64,000 nt of DNA, taken from Cryptomeria japonica. Lineage: Eukaryota > Streptophyta > Pinopsida > Cupressales > Cupressaceae. Below, piece after piece: positions 23,353-35,744 of this stretch. A program made the translations under genes and the position numbers. The first letter of the stretch is position 1; every line of letters begins with the position of its first letter. Location: the NCBI RefSeq assembly GCF_030272615.1, contig NC_081414.1:780930119-780994118 (forward strand), written 5' to 3'. Under the pieces are notes generated by a model that saw only the letters and a program-made list of their open reading frames with translations, did not search any database and was not told where the DNA came from.

Positions 23353-23751
23353 TGTAATAATTGCCTATGAAGATAGCTACCCAACATTTAGAGGCCTAAT
23401 GAAAAGAACACAAACAAGAGAGAAAGAACAAGACAAGAATAAACTATGTTCTCATCAATGTATATAGGAGACCCTAGGTTATATAGCCAAGGTGAGTACA
23501 AAGGAGAGAATCATAAATTTACAAGTGTCATTATCTCATGACATAATAACACTACTAAAGTTGGAGCACTTATCGAAAGTGGAAAAGTGCAACCACTATA
23601 AGTGGATATGATAAAGAAATAACATGATAAGTCCACCTAAAGTGGAAATGCTTTAGTTACTCCTAGGAAATCCCCTAAGTAAGCTTAAATAAAGTGTAAT
23701 TAGGACCTAGGTGATAAATAACCAAGGTAGAGTGCCTTAATTACACCAACA
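23353..23751 (-). repeat. 5' LTR of the older Copia
   Basis: 399 bp. On the plus strand it begins TGTAATAATTGCC and ends ACACCAACA, so on its own strand it runs TGTTGGTGTAATTAAGG to ATTATTACA. TATA-like words lie near 23460 and 23475. No partner LTR is seen in the window. Confidence 0.7.
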
Positions 23752-23859
23752 AAGATCAATACTATTAGGAATCTTAAATAATTGGTAGCTCATTCCAAGT
23801 GGACTCTTTATAGATGTTTCCTTTTTATGGCAAAAGTGATGGACAATTTGTTATGACTC

Positions 23860-24965
23860 AACCACATGTATTTGAAATTTGAGGTTAGGAACACTTAGTT
23901 TGCAAGTTAAAAAAGTTTTTCTATATGACTTCAAGAAAGATATGGAAGCCTAATATGTTAATATTGTTGGATATTTAGAAATTCATGGCATCCATCATAG
24001 TCCTCATCATTTAAAATTGTATTTGAAGTAATTTGGTGAAGGTGATATAACTATTATTGTGTTGATTATATTATCATCATAGAACATAACATGAATGAAA
24101 TTAATGAATAAGGTTAAATTTGAAAGATACATTTGAGATGAAAGAATTATTTCTCTATATTACTTTCTTAGTGTCTAGGTATAGTAGAAAGATGATGGAA
24201 TTTATCTCTCTCAAATAAGGTATTCTTTATAATTGTTGACTAGTTCTAGGATGAAAAATCATATCATTAGTTCTCATTTAGTTACTCCATGATTGAAATT
24301 GACTAAGGACATGGACAGTGAACATATTGATCCTACTTTATACAAGCAATCGCTTACTACCCTTGTATACTTTAGTCACACTTGACTAGATATTTCTCTT
24401 ATAGTAAATTTGTTTTCAAGGTTTCTGATTTCTCCTTCAGTTCCATATTATATTGTAGAAAAAAAAAATTAATATATAAACAAGATAATTTGACTATGGA
24501 TATTAATATTATTCTCTTAGAGACCTAATCCTTGCAATATATTTTGATTTAGATCATATGTTGTGTAGATGACTAAAAATATACCATTAGTTTTAGCTCC
24601 ATTTTATGCATAGTATGATGTAATCTAATATTTCTTTATCAACTACATAGGCTATGAATATAATAGTGAACGAGGAAGCTAAAGAAATAACTTCTTATGG
24701 GCTATTCTTTAATACTCAAATAATATTGAACATGGTCTTGTTTACTTCATTGTGGTAATCAAAGTGTTATCTAAGAATTGAATACTTCTTGCTAGAACAA
24801 AGCATATAGAGGTCTATCACCACTATATCAGTGATTGCATCCAATAATAGGTGATTCGTCTTTAGTATTGTAGCACATAAGACTAGATAGTTGATCTTTT
24901 CACCAAGGCTTTATGCGAGGCTAGGTTTGTATATCTTAGATTCTATGAGAAATATGAGAAGTGAA
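23860..24965 (+). pseudogene. pol: Truncated Copia pol remnant (RT and RNase H)
   Basis: A badly decayed plus-strand Copia pol. The RT catalytic region is recognisable near 24050-24150 (VDYIIII, then MNEI, then FERYI and DERIISLYYFL, which match VDDIIITG and KTFEMKEL in Copia RTs). The end of RNase H is recognisable near 24890-24960 (LVDLFTKALCEARFVYLR). Stops occur every few dozen codons. The 5' half and 5' LTR are missing. Confidence 0.75.
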
Positions 24966-25925
24966 ATGAATATTTGATATCTACCATTATATTAGTGAAT
25001 AAATTATTATAAATGAACACCTAACAAGACTTTGTGCTAGAAGCGTTATCACAGCTAGTGATCCTTTCTTGCAAATATCAGTAACTGTAAGAAGTAAAAT
25101 GCGTCAAAATATTTCTAGAAGGGATCTCGTTCAACGAAGCGCTACGGGGAATCTAATTAGTCTTCACGACTAAAAGTAAGTCCAGTCATCTGTGCCGGTC
25201 GAGAGACGGACATGTTTCCAGATTTGCCTTATCATGTTGTATGCTTTTGCATGAGCAATGTTGTACTCGCACTATCATAAAGTGTTACACGTCTTTGTAT
25301 CTTGTCATTGTTGACATATTTGATGTAATCCTCTTGTACACATAGATTAGGAATATCTTGTGAGACTTGGTGCATGGCTCCAGCTGAGACCTAGATTGTA
25401 CACATTTGTGCATGGCTCCCATGAGACTTGGATTGTACTGGTATTTTTGCTATTTTTGAGTATCCAGATGATGCTCACAGTAGGTTGTCTCCATGCCTGA
25501 TCTTCATTTTGTTGCACTGAGTGATTCATCGGCATCGACTTGGTACCTAGTTTTGTCACACTTTTACATTATTGGTGCAACATTGCCTCTCTTTTTTGCT
25601 TATGGGGAGGTATTTTGGTCATCATCATTGGACCATCTTTGCAGGAGATTCAACATTGAAGGGGGGCTTCATGGTCTCTTCTTCTCTCTTATGGGGGGAA
25701 CATATTTTTTTTGTTCTTCTCATTCATCATTGAGAGAATTGTGTGCTTTCATCATCTCTCTTTTGGGGGAGGGTTTTTTCCCATTGGGTTTTTCTCTTTT
25801 TCTCCATTTATGGGAGATTGCATTTGCATTTGTACATGGGTACCTAACATGGCCTTGTAAATGGGACCCATCTTGCATTGCTTAGTTGCATTGTAGACTT
25901 AAGTGCATTCCCCTAATTTGCACTT
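24966..25925 (+). other. 3' spacer of the truncated Copia
   Basis: No convincing protein. It contains a short repeated phrase (GAGACTTGG and GTGCATGGCTCC near 25360-25435) and several G-runs (near 25650, 25695, 25775). The open frame 25493-25885 is Phe/Ser/Leu-rich and I do not regard it as a gene. Confidence 0.5.
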
Positions 25926-26364
25926 AAGGGGGGGTGATGGTGTAAATAATTATTCATCTTGGATATTATTACACCTTACTTAATCTTACGTAGGAAATGC
26001 ATTTCATAGTAGTTTGGGTATGAGGCACTTGGGTGTTTGTGCCACATTGGGATAGTGTGTGTAGGAGAATTTCCACCTTTTATGGTGTTGATCTTATCTT
26101 GTTGTTACATTCCACCTCATGTGGAATATTATATTTTTTCTCCTACCTACCCTTGTTTCTTATTGAGCCACATGTCATGTTTGTGTGGTCACATATCCAT
26201 ATAGCCTTGCCTATATAAGAAGGCTCATATTCATTGTATGTAATGCTTCATGATCCAGTTGATTAGTATTTTCATCTTGATAGAATACAATTTATTCCTA
26301 TCATCTATTTTGTTCTCTCTCATTTGTGCTTTCCTTTGCCTATTGATCTTGGCAAAATCTCACA
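25926..26364 (+). repeat. Polypurine tract and 3' LTR of the truncated Copia
   Basis: The tract AAGGGGGGG (25926-25934) is followed by a 430-bp LTR, 25935-26364, running TGATGGTGTAAATAA to AAATCTCACA. A TATA box (CCTATATAAG) lies near 26211-26220. No 5' partner is seen. Confidence 0.65.
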
Positions 26365-27860
26365 CTAAGGATTGAGGCTAGGTTACACAAACTAGGATTA
26401 GAGAAAGAAAAATTAAAGGAGGTATTAGAAATTTCGCTTTTCCTTCCCTTAAAATGGCAAGACCACTTTATAAAATGATTGATGTGCATTGTGGATACGA
26501 TAGAAATGGAAAAAGCAATTTTCAAATCTTTAGGACATAGATTATAATATTCTCATTAATAGGGGTACAAATATCTATGGGTAATTGATGTTGATCCATC
26601 CTAATTTTAATCCCTTTGGAGAAAAGACCCAGGTTGACTAACCTATCTTTTGTTGAACAAATTCAAATGGAGTATGTAAAAATATTTAATGGGCATGGTA
26701 TGCAACTATCCTATGGTTGTGAGACTTTTATTGAGTTTTATCATCACATCATATAATTAAGGAATATTTTCACTACAAAGAATTTGAATCATGATGGAAA
26801 TTTTAGTGTTTAGTTCCTTAAGAAAAATATAGAAATATAAATTTTGGGGGTGGTAAATTTTTTTACAAGAACCTCTTCTAAGTATTATTAAATCACAAAA
26901 TAAAATCATATATGTATTTAATGTTAGATGTTTTATTTTTTAAGAAATTTTTTAGATAGAATATTTATCGATAGTACATTTGAATCAATTGAAAAACAAT
27001 ATCCCCAATTTGATCATATTTTGTAATAGAGTTATGTTTTAATATTATATACCATTCACGTGCCTTGTGTTTGGGAGGGAAAGTAAGTAACAAAAGAGGC
27101 ACATTTTGATTTGTTATATGATAAATATTGTATGAATTTTAATTATCACTAATATGATCTAATAGAGAGATGCCTGCATACCTATAAAAATGAGGAAATG
27201 GTTTTAATACTACTTCTAGAACTTGAATTCTCTATTGTTTCAATGGAATGCTAGTATACCATGGTGAGAATGGTAAATTTAATTCTAGAATATTTAGATG
27301 CACATAAATATTAGTCACCATAATGGTCTACAAAATTAAGGATTTGAGATAAGATCATCAATAGGGTTACAAATAGAAGAGGCATGCTTCTATGGGCTAG
27401 TATATTTTATATTATAAACTAAAACCAAATAATATAGAACAAAAATAAAATAAGGGAAAAATACAAGTCAATGTTTGCATCCCATTAGGCATATCAAGAA
27501 TTGATGATTTCTAATTGTATACTTTCATACACACTCTATAAACATGAGACATCGCATGAATATGTGACTTCATTACTTATGTAGCACCTATAATTTTAAG
27601 AGTTGGCTTGTCGTATATTTTTGAATAAATTTATTAATAAATAAAGAAAAAAAGGGGAAGAATTTTCCTAAGAATATAACTAAATTCTAAGGTGATATTT
27701 GAAGATAGATATTGAAAGTAAAATATTTGTATATATTATTTATAATAATTGGATACTCCATTGAAAAATCACACAACACAAAACTAGATATTAATATAGA
27801 AAATGTAAGAGGGAAAACAATGCACATCCAATTTATTCAATAAAATTGAATTAAACTCAT
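26365..27860. other. AT-rich sequence, nothing recognised
   Basis: Very AT-rich with stops in all frames. I see no gene, LTR end or RNA. Confidence 0.4.
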
Positions 27861-27861
27861 T

Positions 27862-27962
27862 AATTACAATGCTAAAACCACAAGGGCTTACCTAACTACA
27901 AAGGAAATTTTATAAATTACAATGCTACGACCACATGGGCCTACCTCAGTACAAAGAAACTC
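27862..27962. repeat. Two-copy direct repeat of about 46 bp
   Basis: AATTACAATGCTAAAACCAC at about 27862 recurs as AATTACAATGCTACGACCAC at about 27917, each followed by similar CTTACCT and CTACAAAGGAAA-like text. Confidence 0.7.
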
Positions 27963-28869
27963 AACTTCTAATAAAACTTTGTAATTTGAAGCTACAACCT
28001 ACACTAAGGGAGATATCATTTGTAACCTTTTCTCATGACTTAATTTGACACCACTAAATACCTTAGAATGTTTTTGAAAGTGCAATCCCCACTTTTTAGA
28101 CACCCAAAGGTTCAACAATTTGCTTTCCCACTTAGGAAGATATTTCATTTTAAATTTAAACATTGGTAGCACAACTTCTTAGAGCCATAATTTTTTAGTT
28201 AGGCATCTACTTTACTATTACAATATATTGTTGGAAAGCTAAGGAAGATATCTAAAATGCTAATTATTTGGGGGTCATTTTGTTCACTTATTAGTCTTAT
28301 ATGAGGCTTCTAAGGGCTTTAAGTTTAAGTCTAAATATTTTTTAGGAAAAAATTTCAAAGATAAAAATTTAATATGTCCCAAATGATATAGTATATTCGG
28401 ATTACTATTTCACCATTTTCTTTATATTTTAGTTCTACTCCATTCGACAATATTTTATGTCCATATGTTCTCATATAGGTTGATTTTATAAAATAGGAAG
28501 TAATAATTTTTTACCTTTTAGGACTTTAGACTACCCTAATCCTCTAAAGTGTCATTGTGGGCTCCAAAACAACTAAAGAAACCTTAAAAAAAAGAAACTT
28601 TCTTTTTATTGGAATGCAACATTTCTCTTACACCCTATATGATCTTGCTCCAAACATGTGGGATAGTTTGACAAGTGACCTTGTTATATTTTTTATGTTT
28701 GATGAAAACCAAGATGGACAACCTTTTTATTAGATAATCATGACAAATATTCAATGGTCCTTCCCTTCCAAATAACCAAATATTATTCTTACTAGCTAAT
28801 TCCTATACTTCTACCCACATTAATATCCGAGCTTTGTTCTATCTATTCATATTTGGAGTAGTTGTTAGT
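27963..28869 (-). other. Probable 3' region of the old split Gypsy
   Basis: This lies downstream (minus strand) of the integrase C-terminal remnant. No defined chromodomain or LTR boundary could be read. Confidence 0.3.
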
Positions 28870-29419
28870 ATACAAGCTTATTTTGGTCCAATCTTATTGT
28901 CTCCTTCATGATATTTTATCAAACCAACAATGTAAAAAGTAAGTGAGATATCAATTTTTTTAGTAAATTCTACCTCATATGTATTTGTTGAATCACATCT
29001 ATTTATAATCTTAAATGGTCCAACATTATTCATTTTCAACTTGCTATATGTTATAACATGAAATATTTAGTTTTTCAAGTGAACCATATCTTCATCTTCA
29101 ACCTTGAATTATTTAAACCTTCACATTTCATTTGCCTTTTCCTTGTACTTAGTATTCATCTTATTAATATCTTCCTTATCTTTTTGTTCAAGTTCTATAG
29201 GTGCTCAATAAAATCCTTGTCATGCACTGCTCTTTTCTCCATTTTCCGTCTTCCTCAACTCAAGAGCATTCCCTAAAATATTCCTATGCACAATTTTGAA
29301 TGGGCATTTATTTATAATATTATTGAAAAAATTATTGTATAAAAATTACACCTATGGTTCAATCAAATCTTATGATCCATTGGTACTATGCATCTCAATA
29401 GGTATCTGAAAGTCCTACT
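28870..29419 (-). pseudogene. pol: Old Gypsy, piece 3: integrase C-terminal part
   Basis: On the minus strand, from the Copia-1 insertion edge leftward, typical Gypsy integrase C-terminal text appears with stops: INKMNTKYKEKANEM, then VEDEDMVHLK, then MNNVGPFKIINRCDSTNTYE, then DISLTFYIVGLIKYHE. It continues the integrase that stops at 35745 on the other side of Copia-1, and the target duplication CTACT marks the break. Confidence 0.75.
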
Positions 29420-30476
29420 TGTTGGTATTTTGGTATGGTTTTTTCATTGATGTCAACACATATCAACACTAATAAACTCTGGCACTTTGGAGAATTGACA
29501 ATGTTCACTAACAAGCAAGTGATTTATGCACAGTCATTGGTATCTGGTACACCGATAGGATATATTGTTCACCGACACTTGGAATGACATGGAAAACATC
29601 TGGTTATGTCGAAGACATTGTTTGGACACTTTGTCTTGGAGAATTTCTCATTGGTATATTCGTATTTGCATATTTGTTGTTACCAACAAATAGATCCAGG
29701 TTATGCATCGACAGGCTTATCTATTCCAGATCAGCACGACATAATTTGGAGATGATTTCACTATTATTGTAAATGCATTAAGATGACATGTTGAATCGGA
29801 TATTGCATTGGTTATTGATCTACTTATAATTATTTTATTGTAATATCTTTTAGAGCTGACCTACTAAAATTGGTCTTAGGATATGGTATATATGTAAGAT
29901 CTTATTTGTAAGATCGATAGGCGATTAGGAAAAAGGATTGTAAGAAGGTATATGTGAGAATAAGTAGAGATATACACACAGACATCATTTGAAGGTGAAG
30001 CAAGGTTTTCTTGAAGGCAATCAGAACTACACCGGTATTGAATCCAGCATATGAAGATGCTATTTTGAGGAATACATCATTATTCAATTTAACCATCCAA
30101 TTGTAGTTAGTGTGACTCCTATTTGTGTTTGAGTAGTGAGCTCTAGGTGCTTGGCCTTTCTGCATGTGCAGACCCCATTTGTATACATATACTATTTGCA
30201 GTAGTATCATCTGATTATGGGTAATGTTTCTGACCATGGTTTTTCCCCTTATAGGGTTTCCACGTACAAATATTGGTGCTATGTGTTGTGGATGTTATTA
30301 ACTTTCTGTTTCATGCATTAATCTTTATTGGTACTATAATTAACTGATAAACTATCTACCGGCATAAAGTTTGGTTTACTGGTATTAAGCATTAAGGTTG
30401 GTTAAGTTGTTTTTGGTTTGAATTTATTAGACAACTGATTCACCCCCCCCCTCTCAATTGTCTCCGGGACCTAACA
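29420..30476 (+). repeat. Copia-1 5' LTR
   Basis: 1,057 bp. A TATA-like word GTATATATG lies near 29886. A C9 run at 30443-30451 lies 25 bases before the end, followed by CTCTCAATTGTCTCCGGGAC and CTAACA. Confidence 0.93.
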
Positions 30477-30478
30477 AT

Positions 30479-30490
30479 TGGTATCAAAGC
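30479..30490 (+). other. Copia-1 primer binding site
   Basis: TGGTATCAAAGC, two bases after the LTR, complementary to the 3' end of initiator Met tRNA with one mismatch. Confidence 0.88.
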
Positions 30491-30530
30491 ATAGTCCTCT
30501 TTTTGCAGAAGTTTAACTTGAGGAGATCCA

Positions 30531-31703
30531 ATGTCTACTAACTATTTCAGGAAGGACAGTCCTAAACTTGATGGAACCAACTATGGCATATGGAAGATCA
30601 GAATGGAGACACATTTGAATTGCATTGGAAAGGACATCTGGGAAGTTACAAAGAATGGCTATATTGCTCCTACATCCAGTCAGCCTAATCAACCTACCTT
30701 AGCAAAAGATGAAGAAAATGATTGCAAAGCAAGAGAAGCACTTTTGAGTGCATTATCAGATCAGCAAATCATGGGATTATCAAATAGGTCTACTGCTAAA
30801 GCTATTTGGGATCATTTGGAAAGTTTGAATGAAGGAGATTCCACAGTCAAAATTGCAAAACTTGAAAGCTTCCAGATCAAGTATGAAAATCTGAAAATGG
30901 AAGAAGATGAAAGGATTTCTGCTTTTATAGAAAGAGTAAATGAAATTGTTTTGGGTATTAAATGTTGTGGAGGAACCTTAAGTGAAGATGAAATTGTTTC
31001 AAAAGTTTTAAGAGGATTTCCACTGGCATATAAAATGAAAGTTATTGCTATAAATGAGTTGAGAACAATGCCTAATACATCAATAACTACAAATACATTG
31101 ATTGGAAAACTTTCAGCTTTTGAAATTGAGGAATTTGGTCCTGTTGCTACTATAAAGATAGATTTAGCTTTTAAGGCATCAACATCATTTGCACCATCAT
31201 TTGGCAAATCTGATTGGAAAACCTTTTATGCAAGAGAACATGAGGAAAATAGGAGAGAAAATGAAGAACTTGAAGAACTTGAAGCAATATTTGCAAGGAA
31301 AATGCCTAAAGGTCTAGTTGGAAGTAAGTATGAAGGTAAAGAACCCTTTAAATGTTTTAATTGTAATAAGATTGGTCATATGGCTTCAAGATGCCCTGAT
31401 AGACATGCTAGATTAAGAGAAGAAGCTAGAAGAACACACAAGCCTAACCCTGAATATCAGAGATACATATTTAAGAAGAATACAGATAAATCTTGTTATC
31501 TTGCTGAGGAAGGAGTCACTGATGACTCTGATGAAGATCTGACATACAATGGATGGGTTTTTGTTTCTATAATAGAAGATCAATTGGCACCTACTTTTCA
31601 ACCGGTAGAGCAACCCCTGGCAGCTAAAGTTGAAGTTAAGGATGAATGGATCATTGATTCAGGATGTTCACATCACATGACTGGTGATAAGGTAAACTCT
31701 TGA
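30531..31703 (+). CDS. gag: Copia-1 gag with start of protease
   Basis: 390 codons, uninterrupted. The N-terminus (FRKDSPKLDGTNYGIWKIRM) and the middle (UBN2-like, with MEEDERISAFIERVNEIV) are typical of Copia GAG. The zinc knuckle CFNCNKIGHMASRCPDRH is at about residues 280-297. The protease active site WIIDSGCSHHMTGD is at about residues 372-385. Just after it a 1-nt shift ends the frame at 31703, and the reading continues from 31700 in another frame. ATG at 30531 is the first after the primer site. GAG forms the particle. The gag part itself could still be made, though transcription is unproven. Confidence 0.9.
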   Translation: MSTNYFRKDSPKLDGTNYGIWKIRMETHLNCIGKDIWEVTKNGYIAPTSSQPNQPTLAKDEENDCKAREALLSALSDQQIMGLSNRSTAKAIWDHLESLNEGDSTVKIAKLESFQIKYENLKMEEDERISAFIERVNEIVLGIKCCGGTLSEDEIVSKVLRGFPLAYKMKVIAINELRTMPNTSITTNTLIGKLSAFEIEEFGPVATIKIDLAFKASTSFAPSFGKSDWKTFYAREHEENRRENEELEELEAIFARKMPKGLVGSKYEGKEPFKCFNCNKIGHMASRCPDRHARLREEARRTHKPNPEYQRYIFKKNTDKSCYLAEEGVTDDSDEDLTYNGWVFVSIIEDQLAPTFQPVEQPLAAKVEVKDEWIIDSGCSHHMTGDKVNS

Positions 31704-34311
31704 ACTTTCAGGAATACAATGGAGGTCTAGTAAGATTTGGAGAAGATAAAGCTTGTTTGATAAAAGGAAAAGGTACTATATCTCTTGATGGTAAGCATAA
31801 TACTGACAATGTCTACTATGTAGAAGGTTTAAATCATAATCTTTTGAGTGTTGGTCAATTAGTTGAAAAAGGATTTCAGTTACAATTCAAGAATGGAAAA
31901 TGCAAAATTATGAACAGAACTGGTTTGGAAATTGCAACCGATAATCAAACTAGAGGAAATACCTTTCATTTGAATAACAGTGAAAAGACATGCTTGATTG
32001 CACATATTGATGAAAGTTGGCTATGGCATAAGATACTCTGTCATGTAAATTTGATTGCATTGTAAAAATCAGTACTACTAAGGCAGTTAGAGATTTACCT
32101 AAGATTGTTAAGCCTCACAATTGGGTATGTAAGGAATGTCAATTTGGAAAACAAGTTAGAGCATCTTTTAAAAGTATTCCAGAAAATCCCAATAATGCTC
32201 GACTTAATTCACACTGATTTATGTGGTCCAGCTAGAACTAAAAGTTTACAAGGTGATAGATATTTCATGCTAATCATTGATGACTATTCTAGAATGTGTT
32301 GGGTTACTTTTCTCAGAGAAAAATCAGAAGCACTTGGAAAATTCAAACTATTCAAGGCAATGGTAGAAAATGAAACCGGTAAGAAAATCAAATGTCTAAG
32401 ATCAGATCAAGGAGGTGAATTCACATCTAAGGAATTTAATGCATTCTGTGAAGTGAATGGAATCAGAAGACGGTTATCAGCACCCCAGAGACCACAACAA
32501 AATGGAGTTGTAGAAAGAAAGAACATGACTATCTTGGATGCAGCTAGAAGTATGTTATAAGAAGCAAATCTACCACATGCATATTGGAGAGAGGCAGTAA
32601 GAATAGCAGTTTATGCATTCAAAAAATTTGGCATCAAAGGAGAAACTGGTAAGACCCCTCATGAACTATGGTTTGGTATTACTCCTACTCTTAAATATTT
32701 CAGAATATTTGGAAGTAAATGCTACATTAGAAGAGATGAGTATATTGGCAAATTTGATCCTAGAAGTGATGAAGGAATATTTCATGGTTATTCATCTAAA
32801 AGTAAGGCATATAGATGTTTTAACAAAATATTGTAGAAAATTGTTGAGAGTACAAATGTGAAGATTGATGAATAGTTTAGAGGAACTTCAAGGTATATAG
32901 ACTTTGAACCGACAATAGAGATACTAACAAATGAACCTACCTTGAATCCATCGGTACAAAATGAAGATCCAGTTACACCGGTATCATCTGAAATAAAGAA
33001 ATACTAGTGTGTAAGGGATATTCTCAGAAAGAAGGAATTGATTATAATGAAACATTTGCATCGGTAGCTAGAATTGAGGCAGTCAGATTATTCTTGGCTT
33101 TTGCAGCACACAAGAACTACAAAGTATATCAAATGGATATTAAATGTGCATTTTTAAATGGAGATCTTGAAGATGAAGTTTACATTGAGTAACTTGATGG
33201 ATTTTATTTAACAGATAACAAAGATATGGTTTGCAGGTTAAGGAAAACTTTGTATGGGTTGAAGCAAGCTCTAAGAGCTTGGTATGCTAGATTGGATAAA
33301 TATCTTTTGAAGATTGGATTTTCTAAAGGTAATGCTGACAACTACTTATACTATAAAGTGACTAATGATGACATCTTAGTTATAGAAGTTTTTGTTGATG
33401 ATATAATCTTTGGAGGAGAAAATGGATTATGTAAAGACTTTTCTAGTGAAATGCAACATGAATTTAAAATGTTAATGATTGGAGAGATAAAATTCTTCTT
33501 AGGACTACAGATTTCATAGACTGATAAAGGTATATTCTTAAGTCAATCCAAGTACTCGAAGGAGTTACTTAATAAATTTGGGATGGAGAACTCTAAACCG
33601 GTAAGCACCCGTATGACTACAAATGACAAATTATCACTAAGGGATGATTCTACACCTATTAATCCAACTAGATACAAAACTATGATATGAGGCCTATTGT
33701 ATTTAACACAAATAAGACCTGATATTATGAATGCAGTATGTATTGTTTCAAGATTTTAGAGTAATTCTAGAGAAAATCGTGAATCGGTAGTAAAAAGGAT
33801 TTTTCGGTACTTACAAGGCACTACAAATCTTGGTTTATGGTATCCTAGAGATGAAAAATTTGAATTATGTGCATATATAGATGCAAATTGGGCAGGAGAT
33901 GTGGATGATAGAAAAAGAACCACCAGCAGAGCATTTTTTCTTGGAAGAAGATTAATTTCTTGGTTAAGTAAGAAACAAAGTTGTACATCTTTATCAACAG
34001 TAGAATCAAAATATGTTGCAGCAGCAACTAATTGTACATAGGTATTATGGCTTAAGCAAATGTTGATGGACATAAAGGTAAAATGCAAGGAACCTATAAC
34101 TATCTATTGTGATAACACTACAACAATTGATATATCTAAGAATCCGGTATTACATTCTAAAACTAAACATGTTTCTATCAAACTGAACTTTTTGAAAGAG
34201 AATGTTGAAGCAAAAGAAGTAAAACTAGTTTATGTGAATACTAAAGAGCAGATTGTAGATATTTTCACTAAGACTTTGCCTAAGGAGACTTTTGAATATC
34301 TTAGAGACTAG
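31700..34311 (+). pseudogene. pol: Copia-1 pol remnant
   Basis: Order and landmarks: pre-integrase segment at 31700-32065 (NLLSVGQLVEKGFQLQF); integrase at 32105-32870 with DLIHTDLCGP, IDDYSRM, SDQGGEF and QQNGVVERKN; RT at 33007-33520 with LYGLKQALRAWYARLD and catalytic FVDDIIFGG kept; RNase H at 33770-34311 with ANWAGDVDDRK, STVESKY and VDIFTKTLPKETFEYLRD. At least seven stops or frame changes (for example near 31703, 32063, 32560, 33004, 33192, 33519 and 34041) inactivate it. Confidence 0.92.
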
Positions 34312-34675
34312 CTTGGGGTCATACCCCCGCCGGTAGAGACTTAGATAGTTGATGTTTGTCATAACTGACAAAATTAACAGAGTAATCTTTTACTTTGGCT
34401 TTGATGAGAGAGCTACTTCTTAGGGCGAGTAGTTGGTATTTTGTATTTGAATCTTTTTTTGTATTAACTTTGGCATTTGATGTCAATGGGGGAGAGATGT
34501 CTATGGAAAAACACATTATCTTTTGGGGAGAGATTGTTACTTTGGGAGAGATTGATTACTCTCTGTATTTTGATCTCTGGTTGTGATCTCTCTTGGGAGA
34601 TTGTTGGTTTTTGGGTTTTGGCATTTGTGTTTTGGCGCTTTGATGATTTTTCCATCTTGTGTTGCCATCAATGCC
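34312..34675 (+). other. Copia-1 spacer after RNase H
   Basis: No envelope-like or other ORF. It has several purine runs similar to the true tract, namely GTCAATGGGGGAGAG near 34480 and GGGGAGAGATTG near 34525. Confidence 0.6.
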
Positions 34676-34687
34676 AAAGGGGGAGAT
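34676..34687 (+). other. Copia-1 polypurine tract
   Basis: AAAGGGGGAGAT directly before the 3' LTR at 34688. Confidence 0.88.
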
Positions 34688-35744
34688 TGTTGGTATTTTG
34701 GTATGGTTTTTTCATCAATGTCAACACCTATCAAAACTTATCAACTCTGGCACTTTGGAGAATTGACAATGTTCACCGACAAGCAAGTGACTTATGCACA
34801 GTCACCGGTATTTGGTACATCGATAGGATATATTGTTCACTGGCACTTGGAATGACATGGACAACATCTAGTTATGTCAAAGACATCATTTTGACACTTT
34901 GTCTTGGAGAATTGCTCATTGGTATATTCGTATTTGCATATTTGTTGTTACCAGCAAATAGGTCCAGGTTATGCACCGATAGGCTTATCTATTCCAGATC
35001 AGCATGACATGCTTTGGAGATGATTTTATTGTTATTGTAAATGCATTAAGTCAACATGTTGAATCAGATATTGCATCAGCTATTAATTTACTTGTAATTA
35101 TTTTATTGTAATATCTTTTAGAGCCAACCTACTAAAATTGGTCTTAGGTTATGGTATATATGTAAGATCTTATTTGTAAGATCAATAGATGATAGAGAAA
35201 AATAATTTTAAGAAGGTATATGCGAGAATAAGCAGAGCTATACACACAGACATCATTTGAAGGTGAAGCAAGGTTTTTGTGAAGGAAATCAGAACTACGC
35301 TAGTCCTGAATCTAGCATATGAAGGTGCTATTTTGAGCAGTACATCATTATTGGATTTAACCATCCAATTGTAGTCAGTGTGACTCCTATTTGTGTTTGA
35401 GTAGTGAGCTCTAGGTGCTTGGCCTTTCTGCATGTGCAGACCCCATTTGTATACATATATTATCTGCAGTAGTATCATTTGATTGTGGGTAAGGTTTCCC
35501 ACCGTTGTTTTCCCCTTACAGGGTTTCCATGTACAAATATTGGTGTTATGTGTTTTGGATGTTATTGTCTTTCTATTTCATGCATTAATATTTATCGGTA
35601 CTGTAATTAACTGATAAACTGTCTACCGACATAAAGTCTATTTTATCGGTATTAAGCATTAAGGTTGGTTAAGTTGTTTTTGGTTTGAATTTATTAGACA
35701 ATTGACTCACCCCCCCCCCTCTTAGTTTTCTCTGGGACCTAACA
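34688..35744 (+). repeat. Copia-1 3' LTR
   Basis: 1,057 bp, partner of 29420-30476. The C run is C10 at 35710-35719. A TATA-like word lies near 35154. Confidence 0.93.

Larger units (their letters stand above)
29420..35744 (+). mobile_element. Copia-1 LTR retrotransposon
   Basis: 6,325 bp, flanked by target duplication CTACT (29415-29419 and 35745-35749). Two LTRs of exactly 1,057 bp begin TGTTGGTATTTTGG and end CCTAACA. A primer site, intact gag, broken pol and polypurine tract lie between them in the standard order. It sits inside the integrase region of an older minus-strand Gypsy. The LTRs differ at many scattered positions in the first few hundred bases, so the insertion is not recent. 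It is closely related to Copia-2 and Copia-3. Confidence 0.95.

Noticed and set aside
25040-25210. Possible tRNA or rRNA fragment in a less AT-rich stretch
   Set aside because: No cloverleaf or T-arm consensus could be found.
25493-25885. 130-codon frame upstream of a Copia tract
   Set aside because: Its composition is Phe/Ser/Leu-rich, and it lies in the untranslated spacer of a truncated Copia; no domain seen.
34395-35007. Possible envelope-like ORF after Copia-1 RNase H
   Set aside because: The frames run across the tract into the LTR and differ among the sister elements; no signal or membrane pattern that is conserved.
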